Of a stretch of DNA of 28,163 nt, positions 1-7,761 are shown piece by piece. The notes under the pieces were generated by a model. It was not told the origin of the DNA and made no database searches. It worked only from the letters and a program-made list of their open reading frames with translations. This DNA is from CAZPAV01 sp964584755 (GTDB taxonomy: Bacteria; Actinomycetota; Acidimicrobiia; Spongiisociales; UBA5794): contig CAZPAV010000038.1 in the NCBI GenBank assembly GCA_964584755.1, positions 1 through 28,163 of the forward strand, written 5' to 3'. The translations under genes and the position numbers were made by a program. How positions within the stretch are numbered: the first letter of the stretch is position 1; each line of letters begins with the position of its first letter.

Positions 1-1843
1 CCGTGGCGGGCAGCGGCTCCCCCGCAGGCTCCTCGGCCGCCGCCCGCAACCGGGCCGCGGCGCGCTCCCGGTAGGGGGCCTCGCGAGGGCGGACGGGTCG
101 CGGCAGGTCGACGCGCCCCACCCGCGCCGTTCCGGCCCCGAGCTCCTCGGCCCGCACCCGTCGCGTCTCCCCCGCCTCGGAGAGCAGGAGGAGACGCGGA
201 CTCGTTCCGTACCCCCGCGCGAGGAGGAGCCAGCGTCCCTCCTCTCCGCCGAGGCGGAGGACGTCACCGGGATGGCTGGTACGGGCGAAGGCCCGCGCCG
301 CCTCCCGGTACTCGTCCGGGCGCCCCGTCGAGGCCGCGACGCCGTCCCCCTGCGCACACTCGGCTCGGGTCCGAAGCGCCGTCGCCTCGGCCTCGAGGTC
401 CTGGACCCGGGTGCGGAGCATCGCGATCCGGCGCTCCTCGCGATACCGGGCGAAGGAGGCGCGCAGCAGCTCCTCGGCGTGCCTCCGGTCGTAGTTGGCG
501 ACGAGGTTGACGACCATGTTGTAGCTCGGCTGGAAGGAGGAGACCAGCGGGTGGCTCCCGGCTCCAGCGATGTCGGCGACCTTCTCGAAGGGCACGTACG
601 GGCTGTGGAGGACGACGGCACTCCCCCGCGTGTCGATGCCGCGCCGCCCGGCCCGTCCCGTGAGCTGTGTGTAGTCCCCGCCGCGCAGGAGCTCGTGGTG
701 TTCGCCGTTGAAGCGGCTCAACGACTCGAGCACGACCGCCCGCGCCGGCATGTTGATGCCGAGGGCCAGGGTGTCCGTGGCGAAGACCACACGCAGCAAA
801 CCCGCGGCGAAGAGGACCTCGACGGTCTCCTTGAACGCAGGGACCATGCCCGCATGGTGTGCCGCGACCCCTCGCTCGAGCTGCCGCAGCCACCCGTCGT
901 GACCGAGGACCGCGAGGTCGGTCGCGGCGAGGTGTCGTGTTCTCTCCTCGGCGAGGCGCCGGATCTCGGTCACCGCGTCGCGGTCCACCAGGGTGAGGGT
1001 CGACCCCGCCACCAGTGCCGCCGCCTGCTCGCACCCGGCCCGGGAGAAGATGAAGTAGATGGCCGGCAGGAGTCCCTCCTCCTGGAGCCGCTCGACCACC
1101 TCGAGACGGCGCGGGGTCACGAAGCGCCTCCCTCGCCCCCTCCCCTTGTGCAGGAGCTTCACCACCTCCAGATTGGGGCGACGGCCGTGACGATCGAACA
1201 CCGGGAAGAGTCGACCCTCTCCGCCCCGGTACCGATCGTGCACGAGGTAGAGCGACTCGAGCGGGACGGGACGATGGGTCTCCACGACGAGCGCGGCACC
1301 GCCCCGCCGGGCCGCCACCCACCCGGTGAACTCCTCCGGGTTCGCGATCGTGGCCGAGAGGCACACGAGCTGCACCGACCGATCCAGGTGGATGATCACC
1401 TCCTCCCACACGGAGCCGCGATAGCGGTCCTGGAGGTAGTGGACCTCGTCGAGCACGACGACACCGAGATCCCGCAGCGCCGCGGCGTCGGCGTAGATCA
1501 TGTTCCGCAGCACCTCGGTCGTCATGACGACGACGGGAGCGTCCCCGTCGATGACGTTGTCCCCGGTGAGCAGACCGACGCGGTCGTGCACCGCTCGCAG
1601 CTCCTGGAACTTCTGGTTCGACAGGGCCTTGATCGGCGTCGTGTAGAAGGCCCGCCTCCCCCGGGAGAGGGCGAGCTCGACGGCGGCGGCCGCCACGAGC
1701 GTCTTGCCGGACCCGGTCGGCGCCGTGACCACAACGTTCTCGCCGCGCTCCACGGCGGTGATCGCCTCCACCTGGAAACGGTCGGGAGTGAAGGGTTGCC
1801 GTTCGAGGAACCGACGGGCGATCGGGCCCAGACCGGCGGTCAT
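1..1843 (-). CDS. helY: Ski2/HelY-type DEVH-box RNA helicase, C-terminus cut by window edge
   Basis: Superfamily 2 ATP-dependent RNA helicase of the Ski2/Mtr4/HelY group, expected to unwind structured RNA in the cytoplasm. The ATG start overlaps the tatC stop (ATGA). 614 codons are visible and the frame stays open to the left edge; family members run to roughly 900 residues, so about the last third is missing. Seen: Walker A APTGSGKT at residues 41-48, then TTPIKALSNQKF (motif Ia), the DEVH box at 132-135 followed by YLQDRYRG, motif III SAT near 163, an HHAGM motif, ATDTLALGINMPAR (motif V), and GRAGRRG (motif VI) at 396-402. The order and wording match actinobacterial HelY. It is third in a tatA-tatC-helY transcription unit, an order I believe recurs in actinobacteria. 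Function is inferred from family. Confidence 0.93.
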   Translation of the reverse strand, partial: MTAGLGPIARRFLERQPFTPDRFQVEAITAVERGENVVVTAPTGSGKTLVAAAAVELALSRGRRAFYTTPIKALSNQKFQELRAVHDRVGLLTGDNVIDGDAPVVVMTTEVLRNMIYADAAALRDLGVVVLDEVHYLQDRYRGSVWEEVIIHLDRSVQLVCLSATIANPEEFTGWVAARRGGAALVVETHRPVPLESLYLVHDRYRGGEGRLFPVFDRHGRRPNLEVVKLLHKGRGRGRRFVTPRRLEVVERLQEEGLLPAIYFIFSRAGCEQAAALVAGSTLTLVDRDAVTEIRRLAEERTRHLAATDLAVLGHDGWLRQLERGVAAHHAGMVPAFKETVEVLFAAGLLRVVFATDTLALGINMPARAVVLESLSRFNGEHHELLRGGDYTQLTGRAGRRGIDTRGSAVVLHSPYVPFEKVADIAGAGSHPLVSSFQPSYNMVVNLVANYDRRHAEELLRASFARYREERRIAMLRTRVQDLEAEATALRTRAECAQGDGVAASTGRPDEYREAARAFARTSHPGDVLRLGGEEGRWLLLARGYGTSPRLLLLSEAGETRRVRAEELGAGTARVGRVDLPRPVRPREAPYRERAAARLRAAAEEPAGEPLPAT

Positions 1844-2553
1844 CGCTTGAGGAACACGCGTATGGCGAGGATCGCCGCCTCGTAGAGGAGGTACATGGGC
1901 ACCGAGAGCAGCATGAGCGTCACCGGATCCCCCGAGGGCGTGATGAACGCCGCGAAGACGAGGATGATCACGACCGCCCAACGCCGCGCCTTGCCGAGTT
2001 GGGAGCTCTTCACCGCCCCGAAGGCCGCCGCCGCGAAGAGGAACACCGGGAACTCGAACGAGATCCCGAACGCGAGCAGGAACCGCATCGCGAACTCGAG
2101 GTAGAACTCCGCCCGGATGAGGGGTTGCAGGCCGCTTCCCCCGAAGTTCAGGAGGAAGGCGAGACCGCGGGCCAGCGACCAGTACCCGATCGCGACGCCG
2201 CTGACGAAGAGGACCACGAAGACCACCGTGAGCGGTACCGCCCAACGCTTCTCCCTCGGGGTGAGCGCCGGGGCCACGAACCGCCAGATCTGGTAGAGGA
2301 GGACCGGACTGGCGAGCACGATCCCCCCGAAGACGCTCACCCGCATCGCCAGCGAGAAGGCCTCCGTGGGACGGAAGTACACGAGGCCCTCCTGCCCGGT
2401 GGCGAGCCGGTAGGGCCGGGCCAGGAGTCCGATGAGCTGGTCGTAGAACACGAAGGACACGATCGTGCCCACGACGACGGCGATCACCGACTTGATGATC
2501 CGGCTGCGCAGCTCCTCGATGTGCCCCAGGAAGGGCATGGGGGTGCCGCTCAT
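1840..2553 (-). CDS. tatC: TatC, twin-arginine translocase receptor subunit
   Basis: Integral membrane receptor of the Tat pathway, which binds twin-arginine signal peptides and recruits TatA to export folded proteins. 237 residues, normal for TatC. The N-terminus carries the diagnostic HIEELRSR motif (residues 11-18) just before the first membrane span. Several further hydrophobic segments follow, including one in the order YFRPTEAF, then RVSVFGGIVLASPVLLYQIW, then FVAPALTPREKR, which is typical for the family; a late FITPSGDP segment is also typical. The start overlaps the tatAB stop by four bases and the stop overlaps the helY start, so the three genes look translationally coupled. An alternative start is Met6. 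Confidence 0.97.
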   Translation of the reverse strand: MSGTPMPFLGHIEELRSRIIKSVIAVVVGTIVSFVFYDQLIGLLARPYRLATGQEGLVYFRPTEAFSLAMRVSVFGGIVLASPVLLYQIWRFVAPALTPREKRWAVPLTVVFVVLFVSGVAIGYWSLARGLAFLLNFGGSGLQPLIRAEFYLEFAMRFLLAFGISFEFPVFLFAAAAFGAVKSSQLGKARRWAVVIILVFAAFITPSGDPVTLMLLSVPMYLLYEAAILAIRVFLKR

Positions 2554-3062
2554 CCCGGCAGGCCCCCGGTTCCGCCCGACGGACCGTCACCGGCGGCCGC
2601 ATCCTCCTCGTCGCCCGCGGCCGCCGGTTCCGCCGGCGGCGGCGGCAGGTCGATACTTCCCCCGATGGGCGTCACCGGCTCCTCCTCCGCGTCGGCCACG
2701 ACCGCCAGTGGCGGCGTTCCCGGATTCCCGCCCTCGGCCGTCGCCTCCTCCTCGGTCGCCGACTCCTCCGTCGTGTCCTTCGTACCGGAGGCCTCCGGGG
2801 CCTCGAGCCGGTCGCCGATGCTCGTGACGACCTGGGTCAGGTCCTTGCGCACGCCGCGGACCTGCTCCTGGAGGTCGCGCACCGGCTCGAGGGCGTCGCC
2901 GTACTCGCGCTGGAGCTCCCGGGTCACGATCGTCGAGGCCTCACGTACCTTCGCCATGAACTGGCCGGCACGCCGCGCGAGCTCGGGGAGTCGCTTGGGG
3001 CCGAAGACGATGAGGATGACCACCACGATGGTGATGATCTCCTCCCACGAGAAGCTGCCCAT
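2550..3062 (-). CDS. tatA: TatA/TatB-family twin-arginine translocase protein with long acidic tail
   Basis: Single-span Tat component. Seen: a short N-terminal hydrophobic helix (about residues 7-20), the hinge FGPKRLPELARRAG, an amphipathic helix, and then a long hydrophilic tail rich in Glu, Ala, Pro and Gly to residue 170. TatA of actinobacteria is usually under 100 residues, whereas TatB is longer, so this protein could fill the TatB role; TatA and TatB cannot be separated from sequence alone here. It is the first gene of the tatA-tatC-helY unit and overlaps tatC by four bases. A TACCAT box lies six bases upstream of the ATG with no ribosome binding site, which suggests a leaderless transcript. 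Confidence 0.9.
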   Translation of the reverse strand: MGSFSWEEIITIVVVILIVFGPKRLPELARRAGQFMAKVREASTIVTRELQREYGDALEPVRDLQEQVRGVRKDLTQVVTSIGDRLEAPEASGTKDTTEESATEEEATAEGGNPGTPPLAVVADAEEEPVTPIGGSIDLPPPPAEPAAAGDEEDAAAGDGPSGGTGGLPG

Positions 3063-3068
3063 GGGCTG

Positions 3069-3074
3069 ATGGTA
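3069..3074 (-). promoter_or_regulatory. candidate -10 box for tatA (leaderless)
   Basis: On the minus strand TACCAT is followed by six bases (CAGCCC) and then the tatA ATG at 3062. With the usual 6-7 base distance from -10 box to transcription start, the mRNA would begin at or next to the start codon. No Shine-Dalgarno sequence fits in the gap. No clear -35 is seen. Confidence 0.45.
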
Positions 3075-3104
3075 GGACGGCTCCCGGCCTGCTCCACAAC
3101 CGGA

Positions 3105-3133
3105 ACGCCCCCGGGGTGACCCCCCGGGGGCGT
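3105..3133 (-). terminator. strong GC hairpin after the zinc-ribbon gene
   Basis: A perfect 12-base inverted repeat (ACGCCCCCGGGG, five-base loop, then its complement) sits between the stop of the 3165-3479 gene and the tatA promoter. There is no T-run, as is common for actinobacterial L-shaped terminators. It would insulate tatA from the upstream gene. Confidence 0.7.
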
Positions 3134-3164
3134 GGCGCGGTCCCGTTCGGCTCGGCCCGCCGTC

Positions 3165-3479
3165 TCAGAAGCCGGACGCCGCCAGCTCCTCGAACCAGTC
3201 ACCCTGGTCCAGGGCCCGGGCGAAGGCGGCGATCTCGTCCTCGGTGATCGGATCCGACGTACCCGGCGACCCGGCGCCGACGATCTCGTAGCCGACCCCG
3301 GTGGCGAGGAGGATGCTCACGACCCGCTGGCTCGCCGGGCGCCGCTGCGTCCGTCCGCACAGCGGGCAGGAGAACCGGTAGCGGCCCTCACCGCCGTCGG
3401 CGACGAGCTCCAGTCCGACGTCCTCGGTGGTGAGTTCGACGTCTCCGCAGCGGTCGCACGTGGTCCGAATGGTGGTCAT
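3165..3479 (-). CDS. small zinc-ribbon protein, function unknown
   Basis: A 104-residue soluble protein that I do not recognise beyond its metal site. Seen: a CDRCG knuckle (Cys8, Cys11) and a CPLCGR knuckle (Cys38, Cys41), spaced as in a treble-clef or rubredoxin-like zinc ribbon with a beta-hairpin between them. A hydrophobic strand follows (VVSILLATGVGYEIVG), and then an acidic helical C-terminus ending in WFEELAASGF. A GGAGAGCAGAA stretch directly before the ATG is a plausible ribosome site. It lies alone between pafC and tatA, bounded by a hairpin on each side, so it is probably a single-gene unit. Zinc binding is inferred from the four cysteines; nucleic-acid binding is possible but not shown. 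Confidence 0.85.
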   Translation of the reverse strand: MTTIRTTCDRCGDVELTTEDVGLELVADGGEGRYRFSCPLCGRTQRRPASQRVVSILLATGVGYEIVGAGSPGTSDPITEDEIAAFARALDQGDWFEELAASGF

Positions 3480-3536
3480 TTCTGCTCTCCGTTGCCAGCG
3501 TCTCTCATCACATCGGCACGGCCGCGCACCCCTGAA

Positions 3537-3557
3537 TGACTATTTCCCGGTTAGTCA
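3537..3557 (-). terminator. weak hairpin spanning the pafC stop codon
   Basis: TGACTA (3537-3542) and its complement TAGTCA (3552-3557) flank a nine-base loop, and the pafC TAA stop overlaps the stem. This is the most AT-rich patch in the neighbourhood. It may act as a weak terminator or 3' end signal for pafB-pafC, or belong to the promoter of the zinc-ribbon gene. Confidence 0.35.
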
Positions 3558-4519
3558 CCCGTCGTTGGCGCGGACCCTGACGTCGCCGCGGCATCGGCGC
3601 CGTAGCGCCGCAGGATGGCGGTGCGCAGGGCCGCGGTCGCCGCGGCGACCTCCGCTCCCTCGAGGAGCCGGGCGGCGGGCCCGAGACGGACGAGGAGGCG
3701 TGCCGCGACCTTGGGGTCCGCCGCGGAGAACCGGATCGTCAGCGTCTCGCCGTCGTCGGCGACGACCTCGACCGGGTAGTACTCGGCCACCCAGCGCGCC
3801 GCGGGGGCGAGGCGGATCGTCGCTCGTACGTCGTCCTCGTCCGGCGTGTACCGGACGTCCGGGACCGGCGGCTCGGCCGGAGGTGTGAACCGCTCCCCGG
3901 TGGGCTCCGCGGAGTGGATCCGGTCGAGCCGGAACACCCGCTCGGCGCCCGCCGCCCGGCAGAACGCGGAGAGGTACCAGCTCCCGAGGGTCGAGAAGAC
4001 GAGCCAGGGCTCCACCTCCCGGACCGTCCGCTCGTCGTTCTTCACCGCCACGTACACGATCCGCACCACCTCTCCGGCGGCGATCGCGGCACGGAGGATC
4101 TCGAGGAACGGGGGGGTGGGAAGCTCGACGCTCACGCCCCCTCCGGCGGGCAGGAGGACCGCCTCGACCTTCTCGACGGCACGCCGCAGCACCTCGGAGC
4201 CGTGCCCCGTGGAGAGGACGGCCCTCCCCGAGGCGATGAGCCCCAGGGCCTCGGCCGCGCTGAGCCGGGGCGGGCGTGCGAAGTAGTCGGCCATGTCCAC
4301 CACGACCTCGTCGGCTTCGACGTACGCCACCATGAGGTCGCCGGGCCCGTACCCGGGGAGGCCACAGACGAAGATCGTGTCGAGATCCGCCAGGAGCTCA
4401 CGGCGGGTGTAGCCGAAACGCGCGCACACCTCCTCGACCCGACACCCGGGATGGGCCATGACCCAGGGCAGCATCGCGAGGAGTCGCGTCAGGCGGCGCG
4501 CCGTTCGGGGACTCGTCAC
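3551..4519 (-). CDS. pafC: PafC-like WYL-domain transcriptional regulator
   Basis: Second subunit of the PafBC-type regulator, which in mycobacteria activates LexA/RecA-independent DNA-damage genes. The chosen GTG start at 4519 overlaps the pafB stop (GTGA) and gives 322 residues, in line with the family. The frame remains open upstream but there reads through pafB in another phase with Arg/Pro-rich nonsense. Seen: an N-terminal winged-helix region (about residues 1-60, RLTRLLAMLPWVMAHPG), a linker, then a WYL domain with GSWYLSAF at 179-186 and FRLDRI shortly after, and a C-terminal WCX-like extension. Despite the name, Paf genes B and C are not needed for pupylation. Regulation of repair genes is inferred from homologues. 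Confidence 0.9.
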   Translation of the reverse strand: MTSPRTARRLTRLLAMLPWVMAHPGCRVEEVCARFGYTRRELLADLDTIFVCGLPGYGPGDLMVAYVEADEVVVDMADYFARPPRLSAAEALGLIASGRAVLSTGHGSEVLRRAVEKVEAVLLPAGGGVSVELPTPPFLEILRAAIAAGEVVRIVYVAVKNDERTVREVEPWLVFSTLGSWYLSAFCRAAGAERVFRLDRIHSAEPTGERFTPPAEPPVPDVRYTPDEDDVRATIRLAPAARWVAEYYPVEVVADDGETLTIRFSAADPKVAARLLVRLGPAARLLEGAEVAAATAALRTAILRRYGADAAATSGSAPTTGD

Positions 4520-5439
4520 GGATCCCCCCGTACGAGCGCGACGAAGCGCTCGCGTAGCTCCCGTGGCTCCAGGATCTCGGCCCGTCCGCCGAAACCCACC
4601 AGCCAACCGAGGAACGCCTCGGGCGCGGCGAGGTGCAGCGACACCTCGAGGGTGCCGTCGGCTCGCGGTCGGAGACGCGCCTCCCCGGCGAGACGGCGCT
4701 CGGCGAGCCAGGCGACCTGCCGGTCGAAGATCACGGTCGCCGCGACGTCCTCGCGTCCCGCTCCCCACGGCTCCTCGGGGACGAGGGCCGCGGCGTCGAA
4801 ACCCTCGGGGACCTCGAAGCGACCGGGTCGATCCCCCACCTCGAGGGTCCCGGCACGGTCGAGGCGGAACGCCTTGACCGTCTCCTCCCCCCGCTCCACC
4901 CCCACGAGGTACCAGTGGCCTCGCCGGTGCACGAGCCCGTACGGTGCGACCGTCCGGTCCCGGCCGTGATACACGAAGCGGAGCTCACGCCGCTCCGAGA
5001 TCGCGCCGAAGGCGGCGTCGAGCTGGTCGCTCGCCCCGAGGTCGGCCACGAGCGGCTCCCCGCCGCTCACTGCCGGAGCCCCACCGAGCTTGAGGAGGGC
5101 GTCCGGACCGTGGACCTGTCCCCCGAACCGTACGATCTCGGCGGCGATGAGCAGCGCCGCCCGTTCCTCGTCGGTGAGTCCGGGATCGCCGAGCGCGTAC
5201 GCCTCGGCCGAGACGACGTACCCGAACTCCGCCTCGAGCGCGTCGGTGGGTCGGAGCTCGAGGGGGACGCCGAGGCCACGCAGCAGCTCCTTGTCGCGCT
5301 CGAACATGCGTTGGAACGCGGCATCGGTGGAGCGATCGTACCCGGCGACGGTGCGGCGGATCTCGACCGCGGTGACGGGACGCCGCGCCGTGATGAGGAA
5401 GGCGAGGAGGTTCAGCGCCCGTTCGATGACCTTGCGCAT
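4516..5439 (-). CDS. pafB: PafB-like WYL-domain transcriptional regulator
   Basis: First subunit of the PafBC pair. 307 residues. Seen: an N-terminal winged helix beginning RKVIERALNLLAFLITARR, with the conserved segment DAAFQRMFERDKELLRGLG at about 39-57 that is typical of PafB; a LTDEERAALLIAA segment near 88-100; a WYL domain with HWYLVG at 175-180 and FRLDR at 191-195; and a WCX-like C-terminal domain. It overlaps pafC by four bases, so the partners are made together. It follows pafA by 45 bases. A TACCCT box nine bases before the ATG may give pafB its own near-leaderless transcript. The WYL domain is thought to sense a nucleic-acid ligand during damage; that is family knowledge, not shown here. 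Confidence 0.93.
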   Translation of the reverse strand: MRKVIERALNLLAFLITARRPVTAVEIRRTVAGYDRSTDAAFQRMFERDKELLRGLGVPLELRPTDALEAEFGYVVSAEAYALGDPGLTDEERAALLIAAEIVRFGGQVHGPDALLKLGGAPAVSGGEPLVADLGASDQLDAAFGAISERRELRFVYHGRDRTVAPYGLVHRRGHWYLVGVERGEETVKAFRLDRAGTLEVGDRPGRFEVPEGFDAAALVPEEPWGAGREDVAATVIFDRQVAWLAERRLAGEARLRPRADGTLEVSLHLAAPEAFLGWLVGFGGRAEILEPRELRERFVALVRGDP

Positions 5440-5448
5440 GCCCTGGAG

Positions 5449-5454
5449 AGGGTA
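5449..5454 (-). promoter_or_regulatory. candidate -10 box for pafB
   Basis: TACCCT on the minus strand, nine bases before the pafB ATG, in the 45-base gap after pafA. It fits the TANNNT pattern seen before other genes here. No -35 is visible; read-through from pafA is equally possible. Confidence 0.3.
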
Positions 5455-5484
5455 TCGAGCCGCACGAGGCGACGGAAGGACCCC

Positions 5485-6840
5485 TCAGAGGGAGGCGATG
5501 AGCTTCTCGACCCGCTCGTCCACCGCCCGGAAGGGGTCCTTGCACAGCACCGTGCGTTGTGCCTGGTCGTTGAGTTTCAGGTGCACCCAGTCCACGGTGA
5601 AATCCCGCTTGCGCGCCTTGGCGGCCTTGATGAAGCTCCCGCGCAGCCGAGCCCGGGTCGTCGAGGGCGGCTCGGTCATCGCCCGCGTGATCGCCTCGTC
5701 GGTGGCGACCCGCTCCATCATGCCCCGCGCCGCGAGGAGGTGATACAGACCCCGCTCCCGACTCACGTCGTGGTAGGCGAGGTCGATGAGGGCGAGTCGC
5801 GGCGAGGAGAGGGGAAGCCCGTGCTTCGCCCGATACCGGTCGATGATGTGGTACTTCGCCACCCAGTCGATCTCCCGGCCCAGCGAGAGCGGATCCTTCT
5901 CCAGCCCGGTGAGGAGGTGCTCCCACATGTGCACGGCGCGATCCACCTCGGGGGGGAAGCCGCTCGAGCGGGCGTAGCGGATGGCGCGCTCGAGATACTC
6001 CCACTGGACGTCGAGCGCGGAGAGCTCCCGGCCGTTGGCGAGGCGGATCTTGCGACGCCCGGTGATGTCGTGCGAGACCTCCCGGATCGCCCGGATGGGG
6101 TTCTCCAAGGTCATGTCGCGGAAGACGACGTCGTCCTCGAGCATCTGGAGGAGCGCCGCGGTCGTACCCACCTTCGTGTAGGTGGCGTACTCGGACATGT
6201 TCGAGTCCCCGGCGATCACGTGGAGCCGCCGGTAGCGCTCGGCGTCGGCGTGCGGCTCGTCGCGGGTGTTGATGATGGGACGGCTCCGCGTCGTCGCCGA
6301 CGAGACCCCCTCCCAGATGTGCTCGGCGCGCTGTGCCATCGAGTACACGACGCCGCGAGCCGTCTGCAGGAGCTTCCCGGCACCCTCGAAGATCTGACGG
6401 GTGACGAAGAACGGGATGAGCGTGTCGATGGTCCGCTGGAAGTCGCCGTCCCGCCCCACGAGGTAGTTCTCGTGACAGCCGTAGGAGTTCCCCGCCGAGT
6501 CGGTGTTGTTCTTGAACAGGTACACCTTGCCCCGGATCCCCTCCTCGAGGAGCCGGTCCTCGGCCGAGTGGAGGAGCCCCTCGAGGATCCGCTCCCCCGC
6601 CTTGTCGTGGACGACGAGGTCGAGGAGGCTGTCACACTCGGGAGTGGCGTACTCGGGGTGGCTCCCGACGTCGAGGTAGAGCCGGGCCCCGTTCTCGAGG
6701 AAGACGTTCGAGGATCGACCCCAGGACACGACCCGCCGGAACAGGTAGCGGGCCACCTCGTCGGGGGAGAGCCGGCGCTGGCCGCGCAACGTGCACGTGA
6801 CCCCGTACTCGTTCTCGATCCCGAAGATCCGCCGGCGCAT
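5485..6840 (-). CDS. pafA: PafA, Pup-protein ligase
   Basis: ATP-dependent ligase that phosphorylates the C-terminal Glu of Pup and joins it to substrate lysines, marking proteins for the proteasome. 451 residues, nearly identical in length to the mycobacterial enzyme. Seen: FGIENEYG with Glu9 (a metal/ATP-binding position), YLDVGSHPEYATPECD with Asp57 at the catalytic-base position, KNNTDSAGNSYGCHENYL in the glutamine-synthetase-like fold, and NTRDEPHADAERYRRLHV followed by GDSNMSEYATYTKVG. The C-terminal small domain holds the conserved DWVHLKLNDQAQRT. It is separated from the main proteasome operon by an opposite-strand gene and has its own TACGCT box six bases before the ATG, so it is probably transcribed independently, possibly with pafB-pafC. 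Confidence 0.98.
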   Translation of the reverse strand: MRRRIFGIENEYGVTCTLRGQRRLSPDEVARYLFRRVVSWGRSSNVFLENGARLYLDVGSHPEYATPECDSLLDLVVHDKAGERILEGLLHSAEDRLLEEGIRGKVYLFKNNTDSAGNSYGCHENYLVGRDGDFQRTIDTLIPFFVTRQIFEGAGKLLQTARGVVYSMAQRAEHIWEGVSSATTRSRPIINTRDEPHADAERYRRLHVIAGDSNMSEYATYTKVGTTAALLQMLEDDVVFRDMTLENPIRAIREVSHDITGRRKIRLANGRELSALDVQWEYLERAIRYARSSGFPPEVDRAVHMWEHLLTGLEKDPLSLGREIDWVAKYHIIDRYRAKHGLPLSSPRLALIDLAYHDVSRERGLYHLLAARGMMERVATDEAITRAMTEPPSTTRARLRGSFIKAAKARKRDFTVDWVHLKLNDQAQRTVLCKDPFRAVDERVEKLIASL

Positions 6841-6846
6841 GGCTTC

Positions 6847-6852
6847 AGCGTA
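6847..6852 (-). promoter_or_regulatory. candidate -10 box for pafA (leaderless)
   Basis: TACGCT on the minus strand, then six bases, then the pafA ATG. No ribosome binding site precedes the start, consistent with a leaderless mRNA. It sits in the 50-base divergent gap with the DUF2007-like gene. Confidence 0.45.
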
Positions 6853-6890
6853 CCCGTGGACCGGGAGGTCTTCGACGCCTTCCCGCCGCG

Positions 6891-7253
6891 ATGCACCAGA
6901 ATGGACCCGTGGCTGCTCCCCGACTCGTCCCGGTCGCCCGCGTGGGCGACCTGCCCCGTGCCCACCTGCTCGCCGCCCTCCTCGGATCGGCCGGCATCCG
7001 CGCCGAGGTCCGCAGCGAGTCCCTCGGCCCGTACCCGGTCACCGTCGGACCGCTGGCGGCGGCATGGCTGTGGGTCGAGGCGGCCGACCGGGACGCCGCC
7101 GCGGATCTCCTCACGGAGGCGGGGGTCTCCGCCCCCGAGAGCGAGGAGCCGGCGGTCCCGCTCGCCACGCGGCGGGACGTGCGGATCCTCGCCGGGATCG
7201 TGGCGGTCCTCGTGTTCCTCGCGGTGGCGCTCGGCCTGCTGCGGGTCTTCTGA
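6891..7253 (+). CDS. DUF2007-like small protein with C-terminal membrane anchor
   Basis: A 120-residue protein: about 70 residues resembling the DUF2007 (putative signal-transducing) fold, starting LVPVARVGDLPRAHLLAALL and containing WLWVEAADRDAAADLL, followed by an acidic linker and a single membrane span near the C-terminus (about 98-117, ILAGIVAVLVFLAVALGLL). The soluble domain would be cytoplasmic. No ribosome site is seen. A GTG at 6909, six bases after CAGAAT, is an alternative leaderless start and would give 114 residues that begin closer to the conserved domain. It is the only plus-strand gene inside the proteasome region, lying between prcA's downstream partner and pafA. Role unknown; the DUF2007 assignment is from pattern and moderate. 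Confidence 0.75.
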   Translation: MHQNGPVAAPRLVPVARVGDLPRAHLLAALLGSAGIRAEVRSESLGPYPVTVGPLAAAWLWVEAADRDAAADLLTEAGVSAPESEEPAVPLATRRDVRILAGIVAVLVFLAVALGLLRVF

Positions 7254-7266
7254 CGGGATTCGGGCC

Positions 7267-7761
7267 TCAGTCGTCGCCCTCGCGTTCCTCGCCGCGCACC
7301 TCGCCGCGACCGTCGCCGCGCTCGCCGCCGAACGTCGCCAGGAGCCCGTCGATGAGCTGCCGGCGCTCGACCTCGCTCAGCCGCGCGTCGAGATGGAGGA
7401 ACGGATACCAACTCGGAGGCATGGACCCCTTCTCCACCGTCTCGGCGGCGTCCTCCCCCTCACGACGTGGCCCCCACTCGGACCAGTTCAGCTTGGCCCG
7501 CCCCTCGTCGACGTGACGCTGCACCGCCCACGAGACGGGCGCCACCCAGGAGTACCACGGCCACCGGGTCTCGTTGGAGTGGCAGTCGAAGCAGGCGCGC
7601 ACCGCCAGCGCCCGGGTCCGGGGGGAGTCCCACGCCGGCTCCGCCACGACGGGCGGGTTCGTGTGGTCACGTCCGTAGGGAACGAGCTGGAGGAGCAGGA
7701 ACCCCGCGAGGAGCACGCCCAGAAGGGCGAAGGCTCCCCGCCGGAGATTCCGCGCCGTCAC
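7267..7761 (-). CDS. haem-binding domain (Haem_bd-like) CxxCH membrane protein
   Basis: 164 residues. Seen: an N-terminal signal anchor (about residues 10-28, AFALLGVLLAGFLLLQLVP), then CFDCH at 57-61 within a segment reading ACFDCHSNETRWPWYSW and VAPVSWAVQRHVDEGR, wording characteristic of the Haem_bd family (PF14376 by memory). The C-terminus is Arg/Glu/Gly-rich and charged. By family it should bind one covalent c-type haem on the outer face of the membrane. The GTG start overlaps the prcA stop (GTGA), so its translation is coupled to the proteasome alpha subunit even though its site of action would be extracytoplasmic. No cytochrome c maturation genes are in the window. Haem binding is inferred from CxxCH and family resemblance. 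Confidence 0.88.
   Translation of the reverse strand: MTARNLRRGAFALLGVLLAGFLLLQLVPYGRDHTNPPVVAEPAWDSPRTRALAVRACFDCHSNETRWPWYSWVAPVSWAVQRHVDEGRAKLNWSEWGPRREGEDAAETVEKGSMPPSWYPFLHLDARLSEVERRQLIDGLLATFGGERGDGRGEVRGEEREGDD

Noticed and set aside
264..1885. 537- and 381-codon open frames over helY on both strands
   Set aside because: The true helY frame carries Walker A, DEVH, SAT and GRAGRRG motifs; the other two are shadows.
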